From assembly GCA_009918675.1 (NCBI GenBank), contig RGDM01000006.1, positions 1 through 64,000 of the forward strand: 64,000 nt of DNA, written 5' to 3'. Origin of the DNA: a bacterium. GTDB lineage: Bacteria > Bdellovibrionota_B > Oligoflexia > Silvanigrellales > Silvanigrellaceae. The notes below the pieces were generated by a model that was not told where the DNA came from, searched no databases, and saw only the letters and a program-made list of their open reading frames with translations. Of the stretch, positions 33,617 through 41,753 are shown piece by piece; the first letter of the stretch is position 1, and every line of letters starts with the position of its first letter. A program made the translations under genes and the position numbers.

Positions 33617-36600
33617 GTCTTCTGACAGTCGTCCACGCGTGTCGCTTCCGAACTCATCAACTCGTTCGATACAAAATAGGCAAAATTCTTGTCAGCAAAA
33701 GAGCGCTCGTAGCCCCAAAGCCAGGTCGAGTCGAATTCAGGCTGGCCAGTGATGATCTCGCGGTTATCGACCCGCAGTTTGACCGACGTGTTCATTTTGC
33801 CGCGACGCAGTGATGGGTGTTCATTGCGAGCGCGAATCATGCGTGAGTACACGGAGAGTAAGTCTTTGTCGGGTTCGGCGGTGAATTTAACGCTTGGGTT
33901 TTCAAGACACCATGTTCCTGGGTGTGTGACACATTGTGTTTCAAATTGTTGCCCATGAGCCAAATCATCCCAAAGCATCGGTTTGCGTGATGTTGGATCA
34001 TCTGCACCCCACATACCGACCTCTGCACCGTAATAAACTACCGGCGCACCCACGTACGACATTTGAAAAGCGACATTGCCTTTGAAGAATTCTTTTTCAA
34101 GCACTCCAGGCTTATCATTGGAATAAAGAGCACCACGATCGGGTTTGTTCACCGAGTCGTTGTCCCAGCTGTTGCCATCCTGTGGTCGCGGCGAAAGCCA
34201 GCGATTCTGCCAGATCGTTTTACTCAGGAAACGGTCGGTGTCGTGACTGTCGAGCATCGTCCAAAGTGCATGCTTGGTGTGTTCGCGATAACTGCTCATG
34301 CGCGTCTCTACGAAATTTCGTGCCGTGCTTGCGGTGAACTTGTTTTTTAAGTCAGGATTTATAAACCAACTTTCTGCAAGGGTGCGCGCGCGATAATTCA
34401 TAATTCCATCGGCTTGATCGCCTTGCAGCATCTCGTACCCATCGTACCAGTCTTCGGCAATAATCAATGCATCCCGTTTGATGCCCTTCAGGTGCTTACG
34501 AAAGAGTTTCCAAAAAGAAGCAGGCACATCGGCGTAAACATCCAAGCGAATGCCATCGACTCCATTGAATTTGATGCCGTCGATCTCGCGAGGCTTGAAC
34601 CAGCGATCAAGAACAGCGAAAATATGCCGTTGCAAGCCAGGGTGAAGCGCTCCGTTTGCGAAGCCCTGGCGGTGGTTAATGAGCGGACAAAAACCAGCCC
34701 ACGAATCGAAGCGGATCTTGCTTGCATATGGGAACTGGCTCGCGTTTGGATAGAATTCAGAAAGTTGACAAGACCTGGCGTAGTAATCGGCATCGCCTTC
34801 ATACGAGGTCGCAAACCATTCGTAGTAAGGTGATGACTTTCCGCGCTTGGCGATGTCTTCAACAAGCGGGCCATTTGATGCGGAGTGATTAAACACACCA
34901 TCAATCACCACCCGCATTCCTGCCGATTGGAGTTCGCTCGTGAGCAGCATGAATTCTTTGTCTGCCCGGGTGAAATCCCAGGTGGTCGGGTCATCCAAGC
35001 GCTCCCGTGCAAGCAGCTGTTTGTCGTCTTCATAAAGTTCGGGTTGACCACTCGAACCAGTTGTCATTGGCCCGAGCTTCGCATCCACATGGCGATAATC
35101 TTTGGTGTCATAACGATGCAGTGAGTCGGAATCGAAAACCGGATTAAAGTAGACTCCAGTGATTCCGAGCGATTTTAAGTAGGGAATCATTTGTCGAACG
35201 CCGCGCAAATCCCCACCATAGCGGCGGGTGAAAATGACTTGCCGCTGAACTTCACGAGGCTCAAGTTCAGGCTGATTCTGGCGAACGATTCTTTCCATAT
35301 TGCGTTCCACAGGCGTGAAACTGAACCAACTGCTTGTCCACGGTGTCATGCCGCGGTCGAGCTGGAGCAATTCTGAGCGGCTTCTATCCCACTCGGTTGG
35401 AAGTTGCCCAACCACGTCATTGCTCACATCACCATTGCGGAAACGCTCGGGGAAGATCTGGTACCAGGTCGCGTCAACAGACCAAAGTGGAACTTGGTAA
35501 AGATCAGAGCCATTGATTTGTTGCAGAACCGAATCGTATTTGAAACTAAATGTTTCTTGTTTGTTGCTTTCAGAAAACGGATCGCCCGCAATAATTCCAC
35601 TCTGACCAAGATTAAATGAGGATGAATCGTCTTGTGCGGCAATCACAAAAGTGGAATCGAGCGATTGCGCAGGCAGAGTCAGTAGGCCTGAGTAGGTGGT
35701 AAAATTCAGAGAGTCGATCGAAAAACTGTTTTGCGCAGCCAGGGGCATTTGCTGTCCGGTGGAAAAACGCACTGAGAGGCTCTCGGCGTCTCCGGAAAGC
35801 ATCTTTATCTTGAAACGGACAACGCGCTCGCCATCGTCAAGCGCCGCAACAGTTTGTGCATCGAGATCAAGGGCTGCTTCATCAATGAAGTTGTCTCTTT
35901 TGCCAATCAGCTGGTTGGCAAGAAGTGCTCGCGGCGAGCGAAGAATGTTGTTGTTATAGGGAGCAAGGCCTGTCTGAGGCTGAGTTGAATCCGCGAGCCA
36001 GTCAAAGGTTTCGTCTTCATAGCGAACGACAAACTTGAAGAGAGTTTCGTGTGAGCGATCAATGAGAACAGTTTTTGTGAACGAACCATCGGTTTGTGGA
36101 ACAAGCCGGTAGTTTTCGTCGAAGCCTGTGCTCCAGTTGCGAAACGTTCCGGTGACGTAAACAGCTTTCACCTGTTTGCTGCGGTTCGGAATTTTGCTCA
36201 GGCGAAAATCGACCCGCCGCGGAGTGACGATTTTGGAGCGCACAAGCGAAACGCTTCCACGAGCATCACGGGCGATGGCCCGGACAACGGTGGGTTCGGA
36301 AAGTCGAACAGACTGCGAAAAGAGCTGAGTTGAGCCGGCGGGGCGATGGCCATTCAACTTTGGCAGTGTTCCATCGAGAGTGAAAAACACCTCGGTGCCG
36401 CTGGGTGAGGAAAAACTGAGCTGCACTTCGCCCGTCGCAGTGTCGGGAGTTTCGTTAATTTTGAGATCAACGGATGCGGCGCTGACGAAAACCCGCGAGC
36501 GTTCTTTTTGCTCCATGTCGCTGGTATCGCGGGAAACTTCGGAAGTCTTTTGCTCCCAAAGTGTCCGAGGTTCTTTCATCGTTGCAGCTTTAAGGTGGTC

Positions 36601-36708
36601 GACCACCGACGGCTGTGACGAACGACATGCAGCCAGAGCAACCAAGAGTGTTCCCAATGGTGCCCGACAAAGAGCAAAAGCTTTTGATTTTATTTTACGA
36701 CAATTCAT
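33613..36708 (-). CDS. GH13 alpha-amylase/neopullulanase-like lipoprotein
   Basis: 1031 residues; the signal ends LVALAAC, so it is a lipoprotein. Residues about 85-165 resemble the Ig-like CHB_HEX C-terminal module (VFFTLDGTLPKLNG). Residues about 175-260 resemble a glycogen-binding CBM48 (VYVTGTFRNWS). The GH13 barrel follows, with all four regions: DGVFNH (about 603), GIRLDVYADVP (nucleophile Asp about 722), IIAEDWYDG (acid Glu about 753) and LDSHDTDRF (about 823). It probably cuts starch or pullulan at the surface to feed the importer. The C-terminal beta domain is short. It overlaps the ATPase gene by 14 bases. Confidence 0.92.
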   Translation of the reverse strand: MNCRKIKSKAFALCRAPLGTLLVALAACRSSQPSVVDHLKAATMKEPRTLWEQKTSEVSRDTSDMEQKERSRVFVSAASVDLKINETPDTATGEVQLSFSSPSGTEVFFTLDGTLPKLNGHRPAGSTQLFSQSVRLSEPTVVRAIARDARGSVSLVRSKIVTPRRVDFRLSKIPNRSKQVKAVYVTGTFRNWSTGFDENYRLVPQTDGSFTKTVLIDRSHETLFKFVVRYEDETFDWLADSTQPQTGLAPYNNNILRSPRALLANQLIGKRDNFIDEAALDLDAQTVAALDDGERVVRFKIKMLSGDAESLSVRFSTGQQMPLAAQNSFSIDSLNFTTYSGLLTLPAQSLDSTFVIAAQDDSSSFNLGQSGIIAGDPFSESNKQETFSFKYDSVLQQINGSDLYQVPLWSVDATWYQIFPERFRNGDVSNDVVGQLPTEWDRSRSELLQLDRGMTPWTSSWFSFTPVERNMERIVRQNQPELEPREVQRQVIFTRRYGGDLRGVRQMIPYLKSLGITGVYFNPVFDSDSLHRYDTKDYRHVDAKLGPMTTGSSGQPELYEDDKQLLARERLDDPTTWDFTRADKEFMLLTSELQSAGMRVVIDGVFNHSASNGPLVEDIAKRGKSSPYYEWFATSYEGDADYYARSCQLSEFYPNASQFPYASKIRFDSWAGFCPLINHRQGFANGALHPGLQRHIFAVLDRWFKPREIDGIKFNGVDGIRLDVYADVPASFWKLFRKHLKGIKRDALIIAEDWYDGYEMLQGDQADGIMNYRARTLAESWFINPDLKNKFTASTARNFVETRMSSYREHTKHALWTMLDSHDTDRFLSKTIWQNRWLSPRPQDGNSWDNDSVNKPDRGALYSNDKPGVLEKEFFKGNVAFQMSYVGAPVVYYGAEVGMWGADDPTSRKPMLWDDLAHGQQFETQCVTHPGTWCLENPSVKFTAEPDKDLLSVYSRMIRARNEHPSLRRGKMNTSVKLRVDNREIITGQPEFDSTWLWGYERSFADKNFAYFVSNELMSSEATRVDDCQKT

Positions 36709-37819
36709 TCACGCGTCCGCCTTCTTCCGTGGAGTCGAACCAGTGCATTGCTTTGCGATCGATTGTTGTTGCAAGATCCGAGCCACGAGTGGCTGCTTCC
36801 ATGACTTGCAGTCGTTTTGGGTTAGCTGAGCGAATAATCACTTGCTGCTTGCCAAGGGTGGCAACCAAGTGAGTTTCGTGTCCGTGTGGCTCAATGAGAA
36901 GAACTTTCGGAGTGCAATCAACTGTGCCCTGCGATTCGCGCCCTTCTTTGGCGAGTACCTTAAGTGACTCTGGACGTAAGCCAAGCGTGTAGGAGCCCGA
37001 TTTTTTCGGTGTTGGTGCATCCGAAAAATCAAAGCTGATGCCATCGGTCGAGAAGATTTTTTTCGCGCCCGAAATTTCCAAGTTTCCTTTGAAGAAGTTC
37101 ATGCTTGGGTTGCCAATGAACGAAGCAACAAAGGTGTTCACAGGATGATTATACAACTCAAGAGGTGAACCCAATTGTTGGACGCGACCCTTGTTCAGAA
37201 CGGCAATGCGGTCCGCTAGTGTCATGGCTTCAACCTGATCGTGGGTGACATAGACAACTGTCGCACCCACTTTTTGGTGCAGCGCTGCAAGTTCAATGCG
37301 GGTCTGGCTGCGCAATTGGGCATCGAGGTTTGACAAAGGTTCATCGAATAAAAACAACGCTGGTTTGCGCACGATGGCGCGGCCAATAGCAACACGCTGC
37401 CGTTGCCCACCCGACAATTGGCTTGGTTTGCGATCGAGAAGATGGTCAATATTCAGCATTTTGCTGGCAGATTGAATCCGTTCATCAATTTCAGCCTGTG
37501 GCCTTTTCTTGATGCGAAGACCAAAGCTCAGGTTTTCTCGCACGGTCATGTGTGGATAGAGAGCGTAGTCTTGAAAAACCATCGCAATATCGCGTTCTGC
37601 GGGGGCGAGGTCATTTACAACCCGCTCACCAATCTCGATGTTGCCTGAGGTGATGTCTTCGAGGCCTGCAATCATGCGCAGAAGGGTTGATTTCCCGCAG
37701 CCCGACGGGCCGACGAGGACAAGAAACTCACCATGAGCAGCCTCGATGTTGACGTTCTTGAGAACTTCCACCTTGTTTTCGTAGACCTTGTTGAGGTCCT
37801 TGATGACCAGCTTGGCCAT
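36695..37819 (-). CDS. Sugar ABC transporter ATP-binding protein (MalK/UgpC/MsmX type)
   Basis: 374 residues. The ATPase domain has Walker A GPSGCGKST (about 37), Q-loop VFQDYALYPHMTV, signature LSGGQRQRVAIGRAI, Walker B LFLFDEPLSNLDA and the switch His in VYVTHDQVEAM. A C-terminal OB-like regulatory domain (about 240-370) follows, as in MalK and UgpC. It is the only sugar-importer ATPase in the window, yet two permease pairs exist (29429-31524 and 48013-49745), so it may energise both, as MsmX does in Bacillus. It heads a minus-strand unit with GH13 and yqeY. Confidence 0.93.
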   Translation of the reverse strand: MAKLVIKDLNKVYENKVEVLKNVNIEAAHGEFLVLVGPSGCGKSTLLRMIAGLEDITSGNIEIGERVVNDLAPAERDIAMVFQDYALYPHMTVRENLSFGLRIKKRPQAEIDERIQSASKMLNIDHLLDRKPSQLSGGQRQRVAIGRAIVRKPALFLFDEPLSNLDAQLRSQTRIELAALHQKVGATVVYVTHDQVEAMTLADRIAVLNKGRVQQLGSPLELYNHPVNTFVASFIGNPSMNFFKGNLEISGAKKIFSTDGISFDFSDAPTPKKSGSYTLGLRPESLKVLAKEGRESQGTVDCTPKVLLIEPHGHETHLVATLGKQQVIIRSANPKRLQVMEAATRGSDLATTIDRKAMHWFDSTEEGGRVNELS

Positions 37820-37898
37820 GATGACTCCGACTTAAATCAAACCGTTGTTAGAAGATTTGGTGACAAAATTGGTACTTGACTGGCCGCTTGAACGCAAG

Positions 37899-40175
37899 TC
37901 ACCGCACCCCCTCTAAAATCTGCTTCAACGACCCAAAAGCACTGAGAGAACCACATTTTGATTGCATTCCGGCAAGGTGACTTTTGTCGGAACCGGCACA
38001 CAAAGAGTCTAGGACCTTTTGATTTTGCTGTGCCCTCGACCATTCAGGATGCTGTGCGCGCGCGACCCCAAGCAGCAAAGCTGCAGTTGAGGCTGCAATC
38101 GGTGAAGCCATACTTGTTCCCGATTTTTCACCCAAACGTCCTCCAGGAAGTGTGCTGACAATGTCAGTTCCAGGGGCAAACATGAAAACAGACCGCTCTC
38201 CCCAATTGCTAAAGCGTGCCCGGCTCTGGTTCTGAGTTGAGGCACCAATAGACACGACCCCGGGGAATTTTTTTGGAACGGGAGGATTTTTGTCGGTGTC
38301 AAGAGCGTCGTTTCCTGCCGATGAGAAAACCAGAATTTCAGCCTTTTGCGCGGCTGCAAAGGCGTCGCGCAAAATTTGCGTTTCTGGTCCACCGCCCCAT
38401 GAGCAGTTGATGATATCAGCCCGACCGCGCACGGCAGCCGCGAGTGCGCGAGCCAAGTCGATACTATTACTTTTCCCCTTGCTATCAAGAGCGCGCAAAA
38501 GCCGCAGGCGTGCATTGTAGGCTCCACCGGCGAGACCATCGGCAGACCAAATGTTGTTCAGTAAGCCGGCAACATGTGTGCCATGGCCAAAAAGATCGAT
38601 AGGATTCGCGAGCTCAGCAATAAAATCATACCCAACATCGTCATCGACAAGTCCATTGCCGTCATCATCAATCGCATTGTTTAATATTTCGTTCGCATTG
38701 TGCGACAGCACGCTGCTCAGCGCAGGGTGGTCAACATCAGCACCACTGTCGACAACGGCAATCTGAACGGGTGACAATTTTAAAGTCGATTTCTTAATCA
38801 GTTCGAGCGCAGGTTTGAAGCCTGCAGCTTCGCTCCACCAGACGCGGCTCGGTGCAACAACAGACTTCTTTGCCAAGGCAGGAGTCCATTCATTTGCAAG
38901 ACTCAGTTCAGCAAAATCAACTTGCTCTTCGGCTGCAGCCCAATTCGATGGCCACTTTGCTGGCAGTGTTCCCTCGAAAATGACCACATCACCGGTTGGC
39001 GCATCGGCTCGTTCATGAGCGCTGTAGCTGAAAAGAGCGTTGTGTTCGGTCTCTGAGAATAATTCAGCGTCGTTTTTAAGCGCAGAACCTTTCAACCAAA
39101 CGGCATAGCGGCGTGAATGTTTGCCGCGTGTCTCAGAATTCGCGAGCCAGCCCTGCGCAAAGCTGAAGCGTTCGAGCTGCGCATGGTCAGGCAAGCGGGC
39201 AATATCGGAATCGATGTCGCCGACAATCAAATAAAGTTCTTTTTCGGGAACCAGTGCAACGCCTGGGCTCGTTGCATCGCCAACAAGTAAAGGCGTTTTT
39301 AATCTTGAAAAAGAGTTGCCTTTGCCAACATAGCTCCCCCAAGAACCAGCAACAAACCAGCGGCCATCAACACCCAGCCAAACGCCACAACCGCCAGATT
39401 CAGAACACGGACTGACGCTGATTTTTTCTGGCTGAGACCACTGCAGGGAATCGCCTTCAAAGTGTCCAGACACAAGCGAGAGTTGAGCGTCTCCTGCACG
39501 CAAAAGATTCATCCCGCGTGCTGCAAGAGTGTCGCGGACCTCAAGGTCTGCCCATGGAGCTTTGATATCTTGGGTTTCAATCAAGGCCGACTCTGTTGCT
39601 TTGATTCTCACAGCGCGGCCGTTTGCACCCAGCACGAGAAAAGCGTCACTCAAGCTCACCGTGTGAGTCCAATTGGAATTTGCTTTTGCAAGCTGAAAAG
39701 GCTTGGAGCCATTATAAAGTGCGAGGCCATTCTTTAAGTTGACAGCAATCCAGTCGCCACTACGTTCATTCACTGCACAGCGTAAGTCGCGCGGACCTTG
39801 AATACCGAGCTCATTTTTCAGTGAGCGAACATCAAATAAATGAGTACCGTCTGCGCGCAGCGTCATTGAAACAACTTGCGCATGCACACAAATAAGAGCG
39901 TTTGTATCAAGAGTTGAGTTGGCAGCGCGGTTGAGAAGAGCTCCAGAAACAATGCCAGGCTCACCTGGAAATTCATCATTGAAAGCAACTGCAGCCTCAA
40001 AAGAGTCGCGTTTTAGGAGTGCCTTGGTATCACCAGCAAGCAGCATATCTGCCGCAGTATTGCTGTCACCCAGTGCGCGCGAACCTGGTGTGGTATAGCC
40101 TCCGCTTGCCCATGCGTACTGCTGAGCGCAAACGCAGACGCATGCGATGCGGAGAAGGGTTGCGAATTTTAGCAT
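37899..40175 (-). CDS. Secreted subtilisin-family (S8) serine protease
   Basis: 758 residues with a signal peptide (ACVCVCAQQYAWASGG). The catalytic triad is complete: Asp in AVVDSGADVDHP (about 477), His in LFGHGTHVAG (about 533) and Ser in GTSMASPIAAST (about 688); NCSWGGG and SSAGNDALD give the oxyanion region. The insert NAIDDDGNGLVDDDVGYDF, rich in Asp, is common in subtilases and may bind calcium. The first 430 residues form a long beta-rich region that could be a propeptide or a binding domain. It starts one base after the stop of the DUF6209-like gene, so the two exported proteins are probably made together. Confidence 0.92.
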   Translation of the reverse strand: MLKFATLLRIACVCVCAQQYAWASGGYTTPGSRALGDSNTAADMLLAGDTKALLKRDSFEAAVAFNDEFPGEPGIVSGALLNRAANSTLDTNALICVHAQVVSMTLRADGTHLFDVRSLKNELGIQGPRDLRCAVNERSGDWIAVNLKNGLALYNGSKPFQLAKANSNWTHTVSLSDAFLVLGANGRAVRIKATESALIETQDIKAPWADLEVRDTLAARGMNLLRAGDAQLSLVSGHFEGDSLQWSQPEKISVSPCSESGGCGVWLGVDGRWFVAGSWGSYVGKGNSFSRLKTPLLVGDATSPGVALVPEKELYLIVGDIDSDIARLPDHAQLERFSFAQGWLANSETRGKHSRRYAVWLKGSALKNDAELFSETEHNALFSYSAHERADAPTGDVVIFEGTLPAKWPSNWAAAEEQVDFAELSLANEWTPALAKKSVVAPSRVWWSEAAGFKPALELIKKSTLKLSPVQIAVVDSGADVDHPALSSVLSHNANEILNNAIDDDGNGLVDDDVGYDFIAELANPIDLFGHGTHVAGLLNNIWSADGLAGGAYNARLRLLRALDSKGKSNSIDLARALAAAVRGRADIINCSWGGGPETQILRDAFAAAQKAEILVFSSAGNDALDTDKNPPVPKKFPGVVSIGASTQNQSRARFSNWGERSVFMFAPGTDIVSTLPGGRLGEKSGTSMASPIAASTAALLLGVARAQHPEWSRAQQNQKVLDSLCAGSDKSHLAGMQSKCGSLSAFGSLKQILEGVR

Positions 40176-40176
40176 T

Positions 40177-41595
40177 TTACTCGCCTCTGAATTCGAGGCG
40201 CCGCGGTGTCATTTGGCCAATTTGGCCGCCCTTGTCCCGGCCTGCATTGAGCCAAAAGAGTCCATCGGTTGAAAATTGAAATGAGTAATCCACGCTCCGC
40301 CAAGGACGCACACTAAGAATTTCAGTTGGAAGAATCCATCGGAAGCGATAGTTTTGTCCGCTGCGCCCGACGTATTTGAGCCACTGAATTTGCCCCGCAC
40401 CTGAATCAATTTTCCAAACAACTTGTGCTTGAATCGCTTCTGGGTTTGCTGTGAAGGACGTCGTGAGTCCGGGAACGAGAACTTCAGCTTCAACCGCATT
40501 GCAGGTTGATAATTGCTTCTCGCTCACGCCATAAACTTCGCCCATTTCTGTTGGGTTTGTGAGCGTGCTGCAGTCGCTTCCTGAGCTTGTTAAAAGTCGC
40601 CATTCGCCAGCCCATGCAGGAGCTGACGCAGCCCCCGCGCGGGATTGAAATTCGTAGTTCTGTCCGTAATTGCTGTCCCAAGCCCCTTCACAATTGCGAC
40701 CTCGCGTGTGGAACCACAATTGCGCATGGGTTGCGCGAGTAGGTACCTCAAAGCGAGCGGCAATAGGTTGCATTTGGCCCTGTTGAAGAGTGTTTAACGC
40801 GGCTGAGAATTCTTCGCCATTAGGGTAGAAACGCACAAAGGCTTCGGTTTGCCACGCGGGAAGACCATTGTAACTGCTTGATTGGCACTGTGGCAGGCGT
40901 TTGAGATCGTACTCAACAAACAGCGACTGCGCGGGTTGAATCTGGCCTCGTTGTTCAATGGTCCAGTCGGAGAGGAATCGCACTGTGCTCGAACCGCGGC
41001 CTGCAATAGGACACAGGTCAGGTTTCGAAGTGTATGTCCAATTCGTTCCGGCGTCGATTTTATAGGAATCTTCATTCGCAAGTTGAGCATTGTGGTCGAA
41101 AATTCTGCGACCGTCGGACGTTTGCAGGAAGGGAATCAAAAAGAGTGTTGTATTTGGTAACGGCCGGGTCGCATCAACGCCAGCTTTTAATGAGTTTTGC
41201 GCGAGTCGAAAACTGTGCCGCTGTAGCCCAGGGGCAGCTCCGGGAATAGCAACCGAAGGAGCCGCGTGCCAAACGTTGTCGCCAGAGCCGCGATAGAGCA
41301 TCTGCACGGTTGCGCCGGTCCGCAAAGGATTCACCGAGGCATCGACCTGTGCATCAAAGGTGAACCAAGATTCGCCTAATGCATCCTTTTCTAGTTCCGC
41401 GAGGCCCGTTTCGGCATTTCTGCGCAGGTTTGTGGAGCGCAAAATGACTTGGCAAGAGTGGTCAGCGCTGTCGGTTGAGAGCGGTTTAAAGGTTTCAGCA
41501 CGAGCGAGCGGCGTGCCGTTTGGAAGAAGCTCCAAGACGGCGAGAGCCACGAGCAGGAGGCCGGCAATCTTTTTGCTGGTCAGCGGCGGTGTCAT
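40177..41595 (-). CDS. Exported DUF6209-like protein
   Basis: 472 residues from the ATG at 41595, with GGAGG seven bases upstream; the open frame extends to 41718. The signal peptide is strong (IAGLLLVALAVLELL, cleavage near ARAETF). Two beta-rich halves follow. The middle shows VRFLSDWTIEQRGQI, EYDLKRLPQCQSSSYNGLPAW, and LWFHTRGRNCEGAWDSNYGQ, which I recall from the DUF6209 family of Myxococcota; that assignment is from memory. Its role is unknown. Because the subtilase follows after one base, this may be a partner, inhibitor or substrate of the protease. It is divergent from the aminopeptidase gene. Confidence 0.72.
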   Translation of the reverse strand: MTPPLTSKKIAGLLLVALAVLELLPNGTPLARAETFKPLSTDSADHSCQVILRSTNLRRNAETGLAELEKDALGESWFTFDAQVDASVNPLRTGATVQMLYRGSGDNVWHAAPSVAIPGAAPGLQRHSFRLAQNSLKAGVDATRPLPNTTLFLIPFLQTSDGRRIFDHNAQLANEDSYKIDAGTNWTYTSKPDLCPIAGRGSSTVRFLSDWTIEQRGQIQPAQSLFVEYDLKRLPQCQSSSYNGLPAWQTEAFVRFYPNGEEFSAALNTLQQGQMQPIAARFEVPTRATHAQLWFHTRGRNCEGAWDSNYGQNYEFQSRAGAASAPAWAGEWRLLTSSGSDCSTLTNPTEMGEVYGVSEKQLSTCNAVEAEVLVPGLTTSFTANPEAIQAQVVWKIDSGAGQIQWLKYVGRSGQNYRFRWILPTEILSVRPWRSVDYSFQFSTDGLFWLNAGRDKGGQIGQMTPRRLEFRGE

Positions 41596-41753
41596 TGAAT
41601 GACCTCCATTTCTGTAACAGAACGAGCATTTAACCTGTTCGTAGCACAGAAAACGCAGAGCGGCAAAACCCGTTCCCTTGGCTTGCCCTGCATGGGAACC
41701 TGGGAGATATAAGCGCACCAGTTGTTTTCGGGGTTAAGAGGAAGGAGAACGCT

